Assembly (NCBI RefSeq): GCF_003660455.1 | Contig: NZ_QZVR01000016.1 | Coordinates: forward strand, 62,001 to 126,000 | Source of the DNA: Nocardioides ferulae | Lineage (GTDB): Bacteria; Actinomycetota; Actinomycetes; Propionibacteriales; Nocardioidaceae | Direction: 5' to 3' | DNA length: 64,000 nucleotides | Shown here: positions 54,365 through 63,349 of the stretch, piece by piece | Position numbering within the stretch: the first letter of the stretch is position 1 | How the letters are laid out: each line of letters begins with the position of its first letter | Position numbers and translations under genes: made by a program | The notes under the pieces: generated by a model | The model's input: the letters and a program-made list of their open reading frames with translations, nothing else | What the model was told of the DNA's origin: nothing | Database searches by the model: none

Positions 54365-55549
54365 ATGACGCCCGCCGACCGGTTCACCGTCGCCACCCGC
54401 GCCAACGTGCCCCCCTTCCACGTGATGGACCTGTTGGCGGCGGGCGCCGAGCGGCAGCGCACGCACGGCGACCTGGTCAACCTGCTGGCCGGCCAGCCCA
54501 GCACCGGGGCACCGGCGCCGGTGCGGGACGAGGCGATCCGGCTGCTCGGCGGCAGCGACCCGCTCGGCTACACCCCCGCCAGCGGGATCCTGGAACTGCG
54601 CGAGGCGATCGCCGGCCACCACCGGCGCAGCCACGGGATCGAGGTCGGTGCCGACGACGTCGTCGTCACCACCGGCAGCAGCGGCGGGTTCCTGCTGGCG
54701 TTCCTCGCGGCGTTCGAGGTGGGCGACCGGGTGGCGATGGCGCGGCCGGGCTACCCCTGCTACCGCAACGTGCTGTCGGCGCTGGGGTGCGAGGTCGTTG
54801 AGATCCCCACCGGTCCCGACACCCGCTTCCAGCCGACCGTGGCGCAGGTCGCGGAGATCCCCGACCTCAAGGGCCTGGTCGTCGCCAGCCCCGCCAACCC
54901 CACCGGCACCATGCTGCTGCCCGCCGAGCTGGCGGCGCTCGCCGCCTGGTGCGAGGAGCACGGGGTGCAGCTGATCTCCGACGAGATCTACCACGGCATC
55001 GAGTACGCGCCGCTGGACGGGCACCCGCCGCTGGCCCGCAGCGCCTGGGAGACCAGCCGCGAGGCCGTGGTGTTCAGCTCGTTCTCGAAGTACTTCTCGA
55101 TGACCGGCTGGCGGATCGGCTGGATGCTGGTGCCGCCGCGGCTGCGCCGGGCGGTCGACGTGCTCACCGGCAACTTCACGATCTGCCCGCCGGTGCTCGC
55201 CCAGCGCGCCTGTCTCGCGGCCTTCGACGACACGACGTACGCCGAGCTCGACGGGCACGTGCGCCGCTACGCCGCCAACCGCCGGCTGCTGCTCGACGGC
55301 CTGGCCGCCCTCGGCATCGACCGGCTGGCGCCGGCCGACGGGGCGTTCTACGTCTACGCCGACGTGGGCCACCTCACCGAGGACTCGATGGTCTTCGCCC
55401 GCGACCTGCTGGCCCGCACCGGCGTCGGCGTCGCGCCGGGCGTCGACTTCGACACCGTCGACGGGTCCCGCTTCGTGCGGCTCAGCTTCGCCGGCCAGGG
55501 CGCCGACATCTCCGAGGCGCTGCGCCGCCTCGCGGCGTACCTCTCCTGA
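54365..55549 (+). CDS. Class I PLP-dependent aminotransferase
   Basis: 394 residues. Fold type I: 'GYTPASGILELREAIAGHH', 'TTGSSGGFLLAFLAAFEVGD', 'VASPANPTGTMLL', 'LISDEIYHGIEYAP' and the Schiff-base Lys242 in 'FSSFSKYFSMTGWRIGWML'. C-terminal Arg in 'SRFVRLSFAG' binds the substrate carboxylate. This is the aspartate/alanine-type subgroup that includes alanine and aromatic aminotransferases; the amino acid is not readable. It follows thiC on the same strand but has its own promoter-like elements. Confidence 0.92.
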   Translation: MTPADRFTVATRANVPPFHVMDLLAAGAERQRTHGDLVNLLAGQPSTGAPAPVRDEAIRLLGGSDPLGYTPASGILELREAIAGHHRRSHGIEVGADDVVVTTGSSGGFLLAFLAAFEVGDRVAMARPGYPCYRNVLSALGCEVVEIPTGPDTRFQPTVAQVAEIPDLKGLVVASPANPTGTMLLPAELAALAAWCEEHGVQLISDEIYHGIEYAPLDGHPPLARSAWETSREAVVFSSFSKYFSMTGWRIGWMLVPPRLRRAVDVLTGNFTICPPVLAQRACLAAFDDTTYAELDGHVRRYAANRRLLLDGLAALGIDRLAPADGAFYVYADVGHLTEDSMVFARDLLARTGVGVAPGVDFDTVDGSRFVRLSFAGQGADISEALRRLAAYLS

Positions 55550-55559
55550 CGGCCGGGCC

Positions 55560-56828
55560 CTAGCCCACCAGCCCCCGAGCGACGACGCCGTTGCGCACCC
55601 GCTGCGGGTGGTCGCCGACCTCGGTGGTGCGCACGATCTTGCCGGTGCGGTAGGAGATCTTCGAGACCGAGTCGAGGCCGCTCCAGGAGATGTAGCAGTG
55701 CTTGCCGTTCCAGCTGGGGGTGACCCAGTAGGGCTTGCCGTCGGCCCGGCGCCGGATCTTGCCGTGCTCGAAGGTGCGGGCGTCGACCAGCGTGACGTAG
55801 TCCGACATGGTGCCGGCGACGCAGAGCTTGGTGCCGGCGGGGTTCATCGCGATGCCGTGGTGGGCGGAGTCGAGCAGGTAGAGCTCGCGCGGCACGTCGG
55901 GGATCAGGTTGGGCAGCCGCTTGACCCGGGTGATCTCGCCGCTGGCCCGGTCCATCTCGACGAAGCCGTGCAGGAAGGAGAGCTGGAAGTAGAACTTCTT
56001 CTCGTCCGGCGAGAGCGTGATCGGACGGACCGCGGTGCTGGTCTCGGTCATCCCCCGCTCGTCGAGGGCGGCGCGCAGGTTGTAGCGGCGCTCGACCTCG
56101 TAGGTCTCGGCGTCGACGATCTGCAGCACCCGCTCCTGCTTGGTGGCGTCGAGGGCGGGGTCGTCGAGCGGGCTGTAGACCATGCCGATGCTGGCGTGCA
56201 GGATCTTCTTGCCGCCGTCGATGAACGTGCTCTCGTGCGGTGAGCCACCCGAGGGGAACCGGCCGACCTCCTCGCCGTCGCTGACCCGCAGCACGTGCAC
56301 CACGTTGCCGGTGGAGGCGCTCACCACGACCTTGGTGCCGTCGGGGGAGAGCGCCATGTGGTCCGAGCGCACCCCCTTCACCGGGAACCGCCAGGCGATC
56401 TTCTCGGTGGCCAGGTCGATGGCCACGACGTCGGCGAACGAGGGCCTCGAGACGATCAGCAGCCGGCCGTCGAGCGAGGAGTACATGTCGTCGACGAGCT
56501 GGTCGTGGCCCTCCCCGATCAGCTGCCGGATCGCCAGGAAGTAGGCCAGCCGGTAGGGGTTGGTGGCGATCTCCTGCATCCGGGCCGCGCGGTCGGGGAC
56601 GATGTTCACGCGGCGCAGCTGCTCGAAGGTCCGGGCGTCGAGGATGTCGGCGGTGCCGTCCCAGTTGTTGCCGACGAAGACCACCCGGCGCAGTCCCTCG
56701 CCACCGGCCGGCGCGTCGCCGCCGGCGGCCGACGCCGGGCCCAGGGGCGCCACCCCCAGCACCAGTCCCAGCGCCAGCAGCGCGCTCGTCAGGGCCACCA
56801 GGGCTCGGCGGACGGGGTTGCGGCTCAT
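55560..56828 (-). CDS. Secreted YncE-like beta-propeller protein
   Basis: 422 residues from ATG 56828, with GAGGAG upstream. Signal peptide ('ALVALTSALLALGLVLGVAP', cleavage near ASAAG), then repeated 'DILDARTFEQLRRVN', 'ALSPDGTKVVVSASTGNVVH', 'LSPDEKKFYFQLSFLHG', 'MNPAGTKLCVAGTMSDYV' and 'VSKISYRTGKIVRTTEVGDH' strands of a seven-bladed YncE/WD40-type propeller. No catalytic set is visible. It faces the converging aminotransferase (10 bases away) and lies downstream of the VWA/MoxR pair on the same strand, separated by 74 bases. Ligand unknown. Confidence 0.85.
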   Translation of the reverse strand: MSRNPVRRALVALTSALLALGLVLGVAPLGPASAAGGDAPAGGEGLRRVVFVGNNWDGTADILDARTFEQLRRVNIVPDRAARMQEIATNPYRLAYFLAIRQLIGEGHDQLVDDMYSSLDGRLLIVSRPSFADVVAIDLATEKIAWRFPVKGVRSDHMALSPDGTKVVVSASTGNVVHVLRVSDGEEVGRFPSGGSPHESTFIDGGKKILHASIGMVYSPLDDPALDATKQERVLQIVDAETYEVERRYNLRAALDERGMTETSTAVRPITLSPDEKKFYFQLSFLHGFVEMDRASGEITRVKRLPNLIPDVPRELYLLDSAHHGIAMNPAGTKLCVAGTMSDYVTLVDARTFEHGKIRRRADGKPYWVTPSWNGKHCYISWSGLDSVSKISYRTGKIVRTTEVGDHPQRVRNGVVARGLVG

Positions 56829-56902
56829 CGTCGCTCCTCGGTCGTGGACTCTCGTGGCCAACGAGCACGACGCGGCGACGGTTACGGGTCAGTAGCCGGG
56901 CT

Positions 56903-58285
56903 TCACAGGATGTCGTGCACGAACTCCGAGAGCTGGGTGAGGTTGCGGCACTCGACCATCGGCACGACCCCGCCGTACGCCGTCGCGGCCGAGTCGCCGG
57001 TGTCCCAGTGCCGGCGGTGCTCGGGGTTGAGCCACCAGGCGTGTCGGGCGGCGCCGGCCAGGTCGCGCAGCGCCGGCAGCGAGAGGTCGCTGTAGTTGGA
57101 GCGGGCATCGCCCAGGATCAGCAGCGAGGAGCGCGGCCCGAGCGCGTCGGGGTGCAGCTCGGCGAACTTCGTGAACGCCCGACCGTAGTTCGTGCGCCCC
57201 CACAGGGCCGCCTGGGCGGTACTCGCCGCGAGCTCGGCCATCACGTCGGCGACGTCGGCGCCGGGCCGGAAGTGGTGGGTGACCTCGTGCACGTGGTCGA
57301 CGAACGTGAACGCGCGCACCTTCTGGAACTGGTCGCGCAGCGCGAACACCAGGAGCAGCGTGAACTGGGCGAAGTTCGCCACCGACCCGCTGACGTCGCA
57401 GAGCACGACCAGCTCGGTGCGGTGCGGGCGCTTCGGCTTGTGGTGGGTCGCCATCGGCACCCCTCCGGTGGACATCGAGGCGCGCACCGTGCGGCGGAAG
57501 TCGAGTGCCCCGCGGCGGTGCGCGTGGTGCTCCTGGGTCAGCCGGGTGGCCAGCCGCCGGGCCAGCGGATAGATCTGCCGTCGCATCTCCTCCAGGTCGG
57601 TGCGGCGCATGGAGAGGAAGTCGAGCCGGTCCAGGGTGGGTCGCACGGTGGTGCGCGCGACGTGCTCGACGCCCTTCTCCTCGGCGATCCGGCGACGGGA
57701 GTCCTCCTCGACCAGAGCCGTCCACGCGCCCACCCGGCGTCCCGCCTCGCGTCGCGCCTGCTCCTCGGGCAACCCGGTCGCGAGCAGGCCGCGCACGATC
57801 TGCTCGGTCAGCTCGGCGGGCGAGACCCGCTGGAGCGCGGTGTAGGCCGACCACGACGAGAGACCGGGGCCGCGGCCGGGCATCGAGCCGAACCGGGCGA
57901 CCGCGTCGACCGCGAGGTCCCGCATCGCCTGCTCCTCCCCCGCGGTCAGCGCTTCGACCAGCCGCTCGCGCAGCGCGGTGAGCGCGGCGGCGTTGTCGCG
58001 CACCCGGGCCGCGGGGTCCCCCTCGCCGTGGGCCGGGTCGCTGGTCGCGCGGTCCCCCTCGCCGACGAGCCGCGGGAAGTAGAGGTCGAAGAGGGTGTCG
58101 AAGGTGGGCCGCTGCGCCTCCCGCTTGACCAGCGTCGCCGCGTACGCCGCCCGCACGGTGTCGCGGTCGTGCCAGCCGACGGCGCCGAGCGCGGTGACGG
58201 CGTCGAGGCCCTCGGCCAGGGAGACGGGGAGTCCGGCTCCGCGCAGCGCCTCGACGAAGGCGATGTGCGACCCGAGCAGCGTCAT
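56903..58285 (-). CDS. VWA domain protein, CoxE-like
   Basis: 460 residues. The N-terminal 260 residues are helical and Arg/Glu-rich. The C-terminal von Willebrand A domain has the MIDAS motif D297-x-S299-x-S301 in 'LVVLCDVSGSVANFAQF', plus a Thr/Asp pair ('GRTNYGRAF', 'LILGDARSNYSDL'). CoxE-type VWA proteins act with a MoxR ATPase in assembling or inserting cofactors into enzymes such as CO dehydrogenase. Here the MoxR gene precedes it by 10 bases. The client enzyme is not in the window. Confidence 0.92.
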   Translation of the reverse strand: MTLLGSHIAFVEALRGAGLPVSLAEGLDAVTALGAVGWHDRDTVRAAYAATLVKREAQRPTFDTLFDLYFPRLVGEGDRATSDPAHGEGDPAARVRDNAAALTALRERLVEALTAGEEQAMRDLAVDAVARFGSMPGRGPGLSSWSAYTALQRVSPAELTEQIVRGLLATGLPEEQARREAGRRVGAWTALVEEDSRRRIAEEKGVEHVARTTVRPTLDRLDFLSMRRTDLEEMRRQIYPLARRLATRLTQEHHAHRRGALDFRRTVRASMSTGGVPMATHHKPKRPHRTELVVLCDVSGSVANFAQFTLLLVFALRDQFQKVRAFTFVDHVHEVTHHFRPGADVADVMAELAASTAQAALWGRTNYGRAFTKFAELHPDALGPRSSLLILGDARSNYSDLSLPALRDLAGAARHAWWLNPEHRRHWDTGDSAATAYGGVVPMVECRNLTQLSEFVHDIL

Positions 58286-58295
58286 CGCGGGCCGC

Positions 58296-59165
<870 letters not shown>

Positions 59166-59171
59166 GACGCC

Positions 59172-59177
59172 ATCCTG
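59172..59177 (-). promoter_or_regulatory. -10 box of the MoxR-VWA unit
   Basis: Minus-strand CAGGAT, six bases before ATG 59165. Confidence 0.38.
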
Positions 59178-59301
59178 GCCGACCGGGGGCCCGGCGGCGA
59201 CGGCGGCCACGATCCGGGTCGTGACCGCCACCGGTGTTCGTCGTTGAGGCAGACACCGACGGGCGACCAAGCGCCCCGACCCGGCGTCCTGGGGAGACAC
59301 G

Positions 59302-59682
59302 ATGGCCAAGCACCGACGGAGCGCACCTCCGCGTCGGGTGGCGCTCGGTCTGACGATCGCCAAGGCCGCCTCGGTCGGCGCGCTGCTCAGCGTCACCACG
59401 GGTGCCTGGATGAGCGCCTCGCAGACGGTCGAGCCGCGCCGCCCCGACCTCGGCCGCGCCGACGCGGCCGTCACCGAGGCGGAGCGCACGATGCGTCTGC
59501 ACCGCTGCTCGGCCACCGGGTTCGGTGCCGCCGCCCAGCCGGCGGGCGCGGTGGTCCGCACCGATGCCGGGCGGCTGCGCACGGTCACCTTCGACGAGGG
59601 CTGGGCGGTCTTCACCGGCGAGCGTCCAGGCACCCTGGTGGCGGTCTGCCTCGACCCGCCGAGAGCCTCGCCCACGCGCTGA
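59302..59682 (+). CDS. Hypothetical membrane-anchored or secreted protein
   Basis: 126 residues, with GGGAG five bases upstream. A basic N-terminus (AKHRRSAPPRR) is followed by a hydrophobic stretch (about 14-36), which may be an uncleaved anchor or a signal peptide ending near AWMSA. The mature part has two cysteines ('LHRCSATG' and 'VAVCLDPP') that could form a disulfide. I recognise no family. It is followed after 110 bases by the DUF2157 gene in the same orientation. Confidence 0.7.
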   Translation: MAKHRRSAPPRRVALGLTIAKAASVGALLSVTTGAWMSASQTVEPRRPDLGRADAAVTEAERTMRLHRCSATGFGAAAQPAGAVVRTDAGRLRTVTFDEGWAVFTGERPGTLVAVCLDPPRASPTR

Positions 59683-59752
59683 CCCTCCCCATGGCCTGCT
59701 GGTCGGGACCGAGGACTCTGGCGCCGCTTCTGCCCCAGGTGCTCGACTGGAG

Positions 59753-59775
59753 GCGGGACCCGTAGGCGGTCCCGC
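59753..59775 (+). terminator. Hairpin between the hypothetical and DUF2157 genes
   Basis: Perfect 8-bp stem GCGGGACC/GGTCCCGC with a 7-base loop, ending 17 bases before the DUF2157 start. It may be a terminator or a leader structure. Confidence 0.45.
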
Positions 59776-59792
59776 ACCACCGGGAGGTCGTC

Positions 59793-60890
59793 ATGGCCCT
59801 CAGCACGCCACATCGTCCGGTGCACGATCCGCACACGCCGGGGCTGGTCGCGGCCCTCGTCGACTCCGGGCTGCTGGCACCGAACCAGCGACAGCTCGCG
59901 GCCGACGTGATCGACCGGGAGCTGGGTGGGAGCCGGTCGTCGCTCCCCGCAGCCGGTGGACTGCGGCGCACCCTGGCCGAGGTCGCCGGGTTCGCCGGCG
60001 CCGGGCTGCTGATCGCCGCGGTCTTCGTCTTCGTGGCGCAGCAGTGGCCGGAGCTCTCCGTCGCGACCCGCGCGGCGCTGCTGGCCGCGACCTCCCTGCT
60101 CCTGTGCGGGGCGGGGCTGGGCGTCGGGATCACGGGTGGCGGGATCCGCCGGCTGCGCACGGACGCCTCGACGCTGCGCCGTCATCTGGCCGGGCTGCTG
60201 CTGACCGGGTCGGCCGGCGCGGCCGCCGGCGCCGTCCTGGTGCTGTCCATCCACCTCGTCGAGCGCGACGGTCCGCTCGAGGAGCGCGGCTACCTGATCG
60301 GGATGTCCGCTTCGGCGACCCTGCTGCTGGGCTCCCTGGCCGGCTACCTGATCGCCCCCACCGCGTTCGGGCAGCTGGCCGCGGCCTGGTCGGTGTTCCT
60401 GCTCTCGGGCTTCGTCCTGGAGGGCCTGGGCTGGCACGAGATCGCCGGCACCCAGGGCGTGGTCCTGCTGGTCGTGGGCGCCGCGTGGCTGGTGATCACC
60501 GAGCGCGGCTGGTGGCGGGAGCGGCAGATCGGACAGGCGGTGGGGTGCGTGCTCACCCTGATCGGTGCGCAGCTGACCATGGAGCTCGCCGCCTGGTTGG
60601 GCTACTCGCTGACGTTCGCCGTGGCCGTCGCGGCCTTCGCTGCCTACGCCCGCGGTCACGCCGCGGCGTACCTCGTGCTCGGCGTGGTCGGCACCACCCT
60701 GGTCGCGCCCGAGGCGCTGCTCGACTGGACCGACGGCTCGATCGGCGCCGCCGGGGTGCTGCTGGTGGCCGGCGCCAGCCTGCTCGGAGCGTCGCTGGTC
60801 GCTCTCGGCGTCCACCGGAGCCGCACCGACGCCTCGCCTGGTCGCCCCGGCGATCCGGCCCGCACCCACCGTCCACCTCAGGAGGAGTGA
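59793..60890 (+). CDS. DUF2157-type multi-pass membrane protein
   Basis: 365 residues. A soluble N-terminal segment of about 70 residues (with 'LVDSGLLAPNQRQLAADVID') precedes about 10 membrane helices ('LAEVAGFAGAGLLIAAVFVF' through 'GVLLVAGASLLGASLVALGV'). The C-terminus is Arg/Pro-rich. The first helix region 'AGAGLLIAAVFVFVAQQWPE' resembles DUF2157 proteins. No transporter signature is visible. It is five bases before the beta-CASP gene start, so the two are probably co-transcribed. Function unknown. Confidence 0.82.
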   Translation: MALSTPHRPVHDPHTPGLVAALVDSGLLAPNQRQLAADVIDRELGGSRSSLPAAGGLRRTLAEVAGFAGAGLLIAAVFVFVAQQWPELSVATRAALLAATSLLLCGAGLGVGITGGGIRRLRTDASTLRRHLAGLLLTGSAGAAAGAVLVLSIHLVERDGPLEERGYLIGMSASATLLLGSLAGYLIAPTAFGQLAAAWSVFLLSGFVLEGLGWHEIAGTQGVVLLVVGAAWLVITERGWWRERQIGQAVGCVLTLIGAQLTMELAAWLGYSLTFAVAVAAFAAYARGHAAAYLVLGVVGTTLVAPEALLDWTDGSIGAAGVLLVAGASLLGASLVALGVHRSRTDASPGRPGDPARTHRPPQEE

Positions 60891-60895
60891 GCACC

Positions 60896-62299
60896 ATGAC
60901 CGAGCAGAGCCGCACCGACCGGGCACCGCTGTCCCTGACCTTCCTCGGGGCCGCGGGGACCGTGACCGGCAGCAAGTTCCTGCTCGAGAGCCGCGGGCAC
61001 AGGGTGCTCGTCGACTGCGGGCTGTTCCAGGGCGACCGCGTGTGGCGCCGACGCAACTGGGAGGAGCTCACCGTCGACCCGCGCACGGTGGACGCCGTGG
61101 TGCTCACCCACGCCCACCTCGACCACTGCGGCTACCTGCCCCGGCTGGTCCGGGAGGGCTTCCAGGGCCCGGTCGTGTGCACCCCCAACACCGCTCTGCT
61201 GGCCGGGCTGGTGCTGCGCGACGCCGCCCACCTGCAGGAGCGGGACGCCGAGTACGCCGCGCGCAGCGGCACCTCGCGGCACCAGCCGCCGCTGCCGCTG
61301 TTCGACACCCGCGACGCGGAGCGGGCGCTGGCGCTGATCGAGACGCTGCCCTGGCTACAACCCCGGGAGCTGCCCGGGGGCCTCACCCTCACCCTGCACC
61401 GTGGCGGTCACATCCTCGGCTCGTCGTGGGTCGAGCTCGGCTACGACGGCCTGCGGATCGCGTTCAGCGGCGACCTGGGCCGCCCCGACCATCCGCTGCT
61501 GCTGCCGCCGGAGGAGCTCGGCGCCGTCGACGTGGTCGTGGTCGAATCAACCTACGGCGACCGGTCGCATCAGCGCGAGGGCGATCACGACCTGGCCGTC
61601 GCCCTGCGGCGCACCCTGGGCCGCGGCGGGATCGCGCTGCTGCCCGCGTTCGCCGTCGACCGGACCGCGATGCTGCTGCACCGGATCCAACGACTCATCG
61701 CCGCCGGCGAGGTGCCGGACGTGCCCGTGCACGTGGACAGCCCGATGGCGCTCGACGCCCTGGCGATCTATCGCCGGGCGCTGACCGACCCGGCCTCGGA
61801 GATGCGTCCGGCGCTGCGCGAGGCTGGGAACCCCTTCGACCCGGGCCGGCTGCGCCTGGTGCGTAGCCCGTACGAGTCGCAGACCCTCAACGAGGCCCGC
61901 GGGCCCGCGATCTTGATCTCCGCCTCGGGCATGGCCAGCGGGGGCCGGGTGCTGCACCACCTCGAGCACCAGCTGCCCGAGCGGCGGAACGCGGTGATCA
62001 TGACCGGGTTCCAGGTGCCCGGCACCCGCGGCCGGCAGCTGCTCGACGGCGCCCGGCAGGTGAAGATCCACGGCCGCTACATCCCGGTGCGGGCCGAGGT
62101 CGTCGACGTCGGCGGGTTCTCCGCGCATGCCGACGCCGGCCAGCTGGTGGACTGGCTCTCCACCAGCCCGCCGCCGACGGTGGCCTACGTCGTGCACGGC
62201 GAGCCGGACGCCTCGACGGCGCTGGCCGACCGGCTGGGGCAGCAGCTCGGGTGGAACGCCGTGGTGCCGCGCTACCTGGAGCGGGTGCGCCTGGACTGA
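60896..62299 (+). CDS. Beta-CASP metallo-beta-lactamase-fold RNA-type hydrolase
   Basis: 467 residues from ATG 60896, with GGAGG upstream. Metal motif 'LTHAHLDHCGYLP' (H72, H74, D76, H77) and 'GHILGSSWVELG', 'AFSGDLGRPDHPL' complete the MBL site. The beta-CASP insert and C-terminus show 'ESTYGDRSHQ' (motif A), 'GFQVPGTRGRQLLDG' (motif B region) and 'GGFSAHADAGQLVDWL' (motif C His). This is the CPSF-73/YsH1-like group, which cleaves RNA; the bacterial members are poorly characterised. It is coupled to the DUF2157 gene and followed by the stress-type genes DUF1918 and DUF1876. Confidence 0.92.
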   Translation: MTEQSRTDRAPLSLTFLGAAGTVTGSKFLLESRGHRVLVDCGLFQGDRVWRRRNWEELTVDPRTVDAVVLTHAHLDHCGYLPRLVREGFQGPVVCTPNTALLAGLVLRDAAHLQERDAEYAARSGTSRHQPPLPLFDTRDAERALALIETLPWLQPRELPGGLTLTLHRGGHILGSSWVELGYDGLRIAFSGDLGRPDHPLLLPPEELGAVDVVVVESTYGDRSHQREGDHDLAVALRRTLGRGGIALLPAFAVDRTAMLLHRIQRLIAAGEVPDVPVHVDSPMALDALAIYRRALTDPASEMRPALREAGNPFDPGRLRLVRSPYESQTLNEARGPAILISASGMASGGRVLHHLEHQLPERRNAVIMTGFQVPGTRGRQLLDGARQVKIHGRYIPVRAEVVDVGGFSAHADAGQLVDWLSTSPPPTVAYVVHGEPDASTALADRLGQQLGWNAVVPRYLERVRLD

Positions 62300-62310
62300 T
62301 GGGCGGCGGC

Positions 62311-62340
62311 GGGAGGGGCCACCGCTGCGCGGCCCCTCCC
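62311..62340 (+). terminator. Terminator of the beta-CASP gene
   Basis: Perfect 10-bp stem GGGAGGGGCC/GGCCCCTCCC with a 10-base loop, 12 bases after the stop codon. It separates the beta-CASP gene from the structured region that follows. Confidence 0.65.
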
Positions 62341-62375
62341 GGCACCGTCCCCACGGCCTGGCCGAGAACGATGTG

Positions 62376-62475
62376 GGGCGAGGAGAACCTCTCCCCGTCT
62401 GACACGGGTGTGAGTCTTGGCCGGTGGCTGAAACCACCTGCGCCCTAGGAACTCGGTGTCGGGTTCTCCTCGCCC
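62376..62475 (+). ncRNA. Candidate structured RNA with closed multibranch fold
   Basis: GGGCGAGGAGAACC (62376-62389) pairs perfectly with GGTTCTCCTCGCCC (62462-62475). Inside lie hairpins CCCGT/ACGGG (62394-62408, loop CTGAC) and GGTGG/CCACC (62423-62438, loop CTGAAA). GTCTGA at 62397-62402 could also pair with TCAGAC at 62483-62488, giving a pseudoknot. The 5' arm can alternatively fold locally (GGAGA/TCTCC), as in switching RNAs. I recognise no known family. Strand is uncertain; I favour plus because DUF1918 follows. Confidence 0.45.
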
Positions 62476-62505
62476 ACCACCATCAGACACCCCGCCCCCC
62501 GGCCG

Positions 62506-62550
62506 CACCCGGGCCGAAAGTCCCGGGTGGTCCCGACTCGGGCCGGGACC
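62506..62550 (+). other. Two further hairpins upstream of DUF1918
   Basis: CACCCGGG/CCCGGGTG (62506-62529, 8-base loop) and GGTCCCG/CGGGACC (62529-62550, 8-base loop) follow the multibranch structure. They could form the expression platform or terminator of a regulatory RNA. Confidence 0.45.
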
Positions 62551-62700
62551 CGGTCGCGGCCCCTCCGGAGGCCGGAGCCGGCCCCGGCAACAGGACCTTG
62601 GCCTCTGGATGGGCCGTGGATCGCCGCCCTAGCGTCGGGTTGTCTCGGGCGCCGTCTCGGGACGATTCGGAGCCCGAGCACCCGGAGGAAGGAGACCCCC

Positions 62701-62895
62701 ATGCATGCCTCGGTCGGAGACCTGATCGTCGTGCACAGCACGCACGTGGGCGACCACGTCCGCGACGGCGAGATCCTCGAGGTCCGCGGCAAGGGCGGCG
62801 AGCCGCCCTACTTCGTGCGGTGGTCCGACGACGGTCACGAGTCGCTGTTCTTCCCCGGACCGGACGCGACCGTCACGCACTTCGAGCACAACTGA
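62701..62895 (+). CDS. DUF1918 small stress-type protein
   Basis: 64 residues, with AGGAAGGAG six bases upstream. The sequence MHASVGDLIVVHSTHVGDHV...GEILEVRGKGGEPPYFVRW...HESLFFPGPD is the DUF1918 signature: a small SH3-like beta-barrel. From memory, mycobacterial members (Rv0569, Rv2302) are hypoxia/starvation-regulated. The ligand is unknown. It converges with the DUF1876 gene and is preceded by the 400-base structured region. Confidence 0.92.
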   Translation: MHASVGDLIVVHSTHVGDHVRDGEILEVRGKGGEPPYFVRWSDDGHESLFFPGPDATVTHFEHN

Positions 62896-62904
62896 CGCAT
62901 CCGG

Positions 62905-63174
62905 TCAGCGGGCCAGCGTCACCCGTTCGTGGGTGATCGCGCTGATGTCCGCGGCCGAGACGCCGAGCAGCTGACCGGCCAGGTCGGTCAGTGCCCTCGA
63001 GGCGGCGAGCTCGTCGCCGATCTCGGGGACGTCGGGGTCGTCGGGGCTGACCCGGGCGCTGCCGCGTCCCACCAGCTCACCGGCCCCGCTCTCGGAGTGG
63101 AGCCGGGCCAACGCGCGGGTGGTGCCCTCGTCCTCGGTGATGAGCACCTCGACGGTCCAAGTCTTGGTGTGCAT
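62905..63174 (-). CDS. DUF1876 stress-type protein
   Basis: 89 residues from ATG 63174, with GAGGAG upstream. 'KTWTVEVLITEDEGTTRALA' and 'LVGRGSARVSPDDPDVPEIG' plus 'DLAGQLLGVSAADISAITHE' match the DUF1876 family (M. tuberculosis Rv1738 type, a dormancy-regulon dimer with a ribosome-hibernation-like fold, by memory). It converges with DUF1918 at a distance of nine bases. Both proteins probably respond to the same stress. Confidence 0.92.
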   Translation of the reverse strand: MHTKTWTVEVLITEDEGTTRALARLHSESGAGELVGRGSARVSPDDPDVPEIGDELAASRALTDLAGQLLGVSAADISAITHERVTLAR

Positions 63175-63349
63175 GGTCGGCTCCTCTCCGTCACCCGTCC
63201 GGCTTCGGGGCAGCCGGGCTCTCCTCCATCGATGGCACCGCACGACGATCGGCGCCAGAGGCGAAGGTCATCCGCCCGCGGGGGCCTCGTCCCGCGGGGG
63301 TCGGGGCGTCGTTTGGTCCGGCGCCGGGGCCGCTGACACCATCGCTCGC
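63175..63349. other. 175-base divergent intergenic region
   Basis: Lies between the DUF1876 and cation transporter starts. It must hold both promoters, but I see no convincing -35/-10 pair and no inverted repeat of more than six bases. Confidence 0.4.

Larger units (their letters stand above)
62300..62700 (+). other. 401-base intergenic region with dense RNA-like structure
   Basis: No protein gene fits here. The region begins with a strong hairpin at 62311-62340, continues with a long-range 14-bp pairing (62376-62389 with 62462-62475) that encloses two hairpins, then 8-bp and 7-bp hairpins at 62506-62529 and 62529-62550. The last 60 bases lead to AGGAAGGAG and the DUF1918 start. The pattern suggests a structured 5' leader or a separate small RNA. 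Confidence 0.6.

Noticed and set aside
62376..62550. Actinobacterial 6C RNA or cobalamin riboswitch
   Set aside because: C-rich runs are present, but the two C6-loop hairpins of 6C RNA and the B12-box of cobalamin riboswitches are not found.
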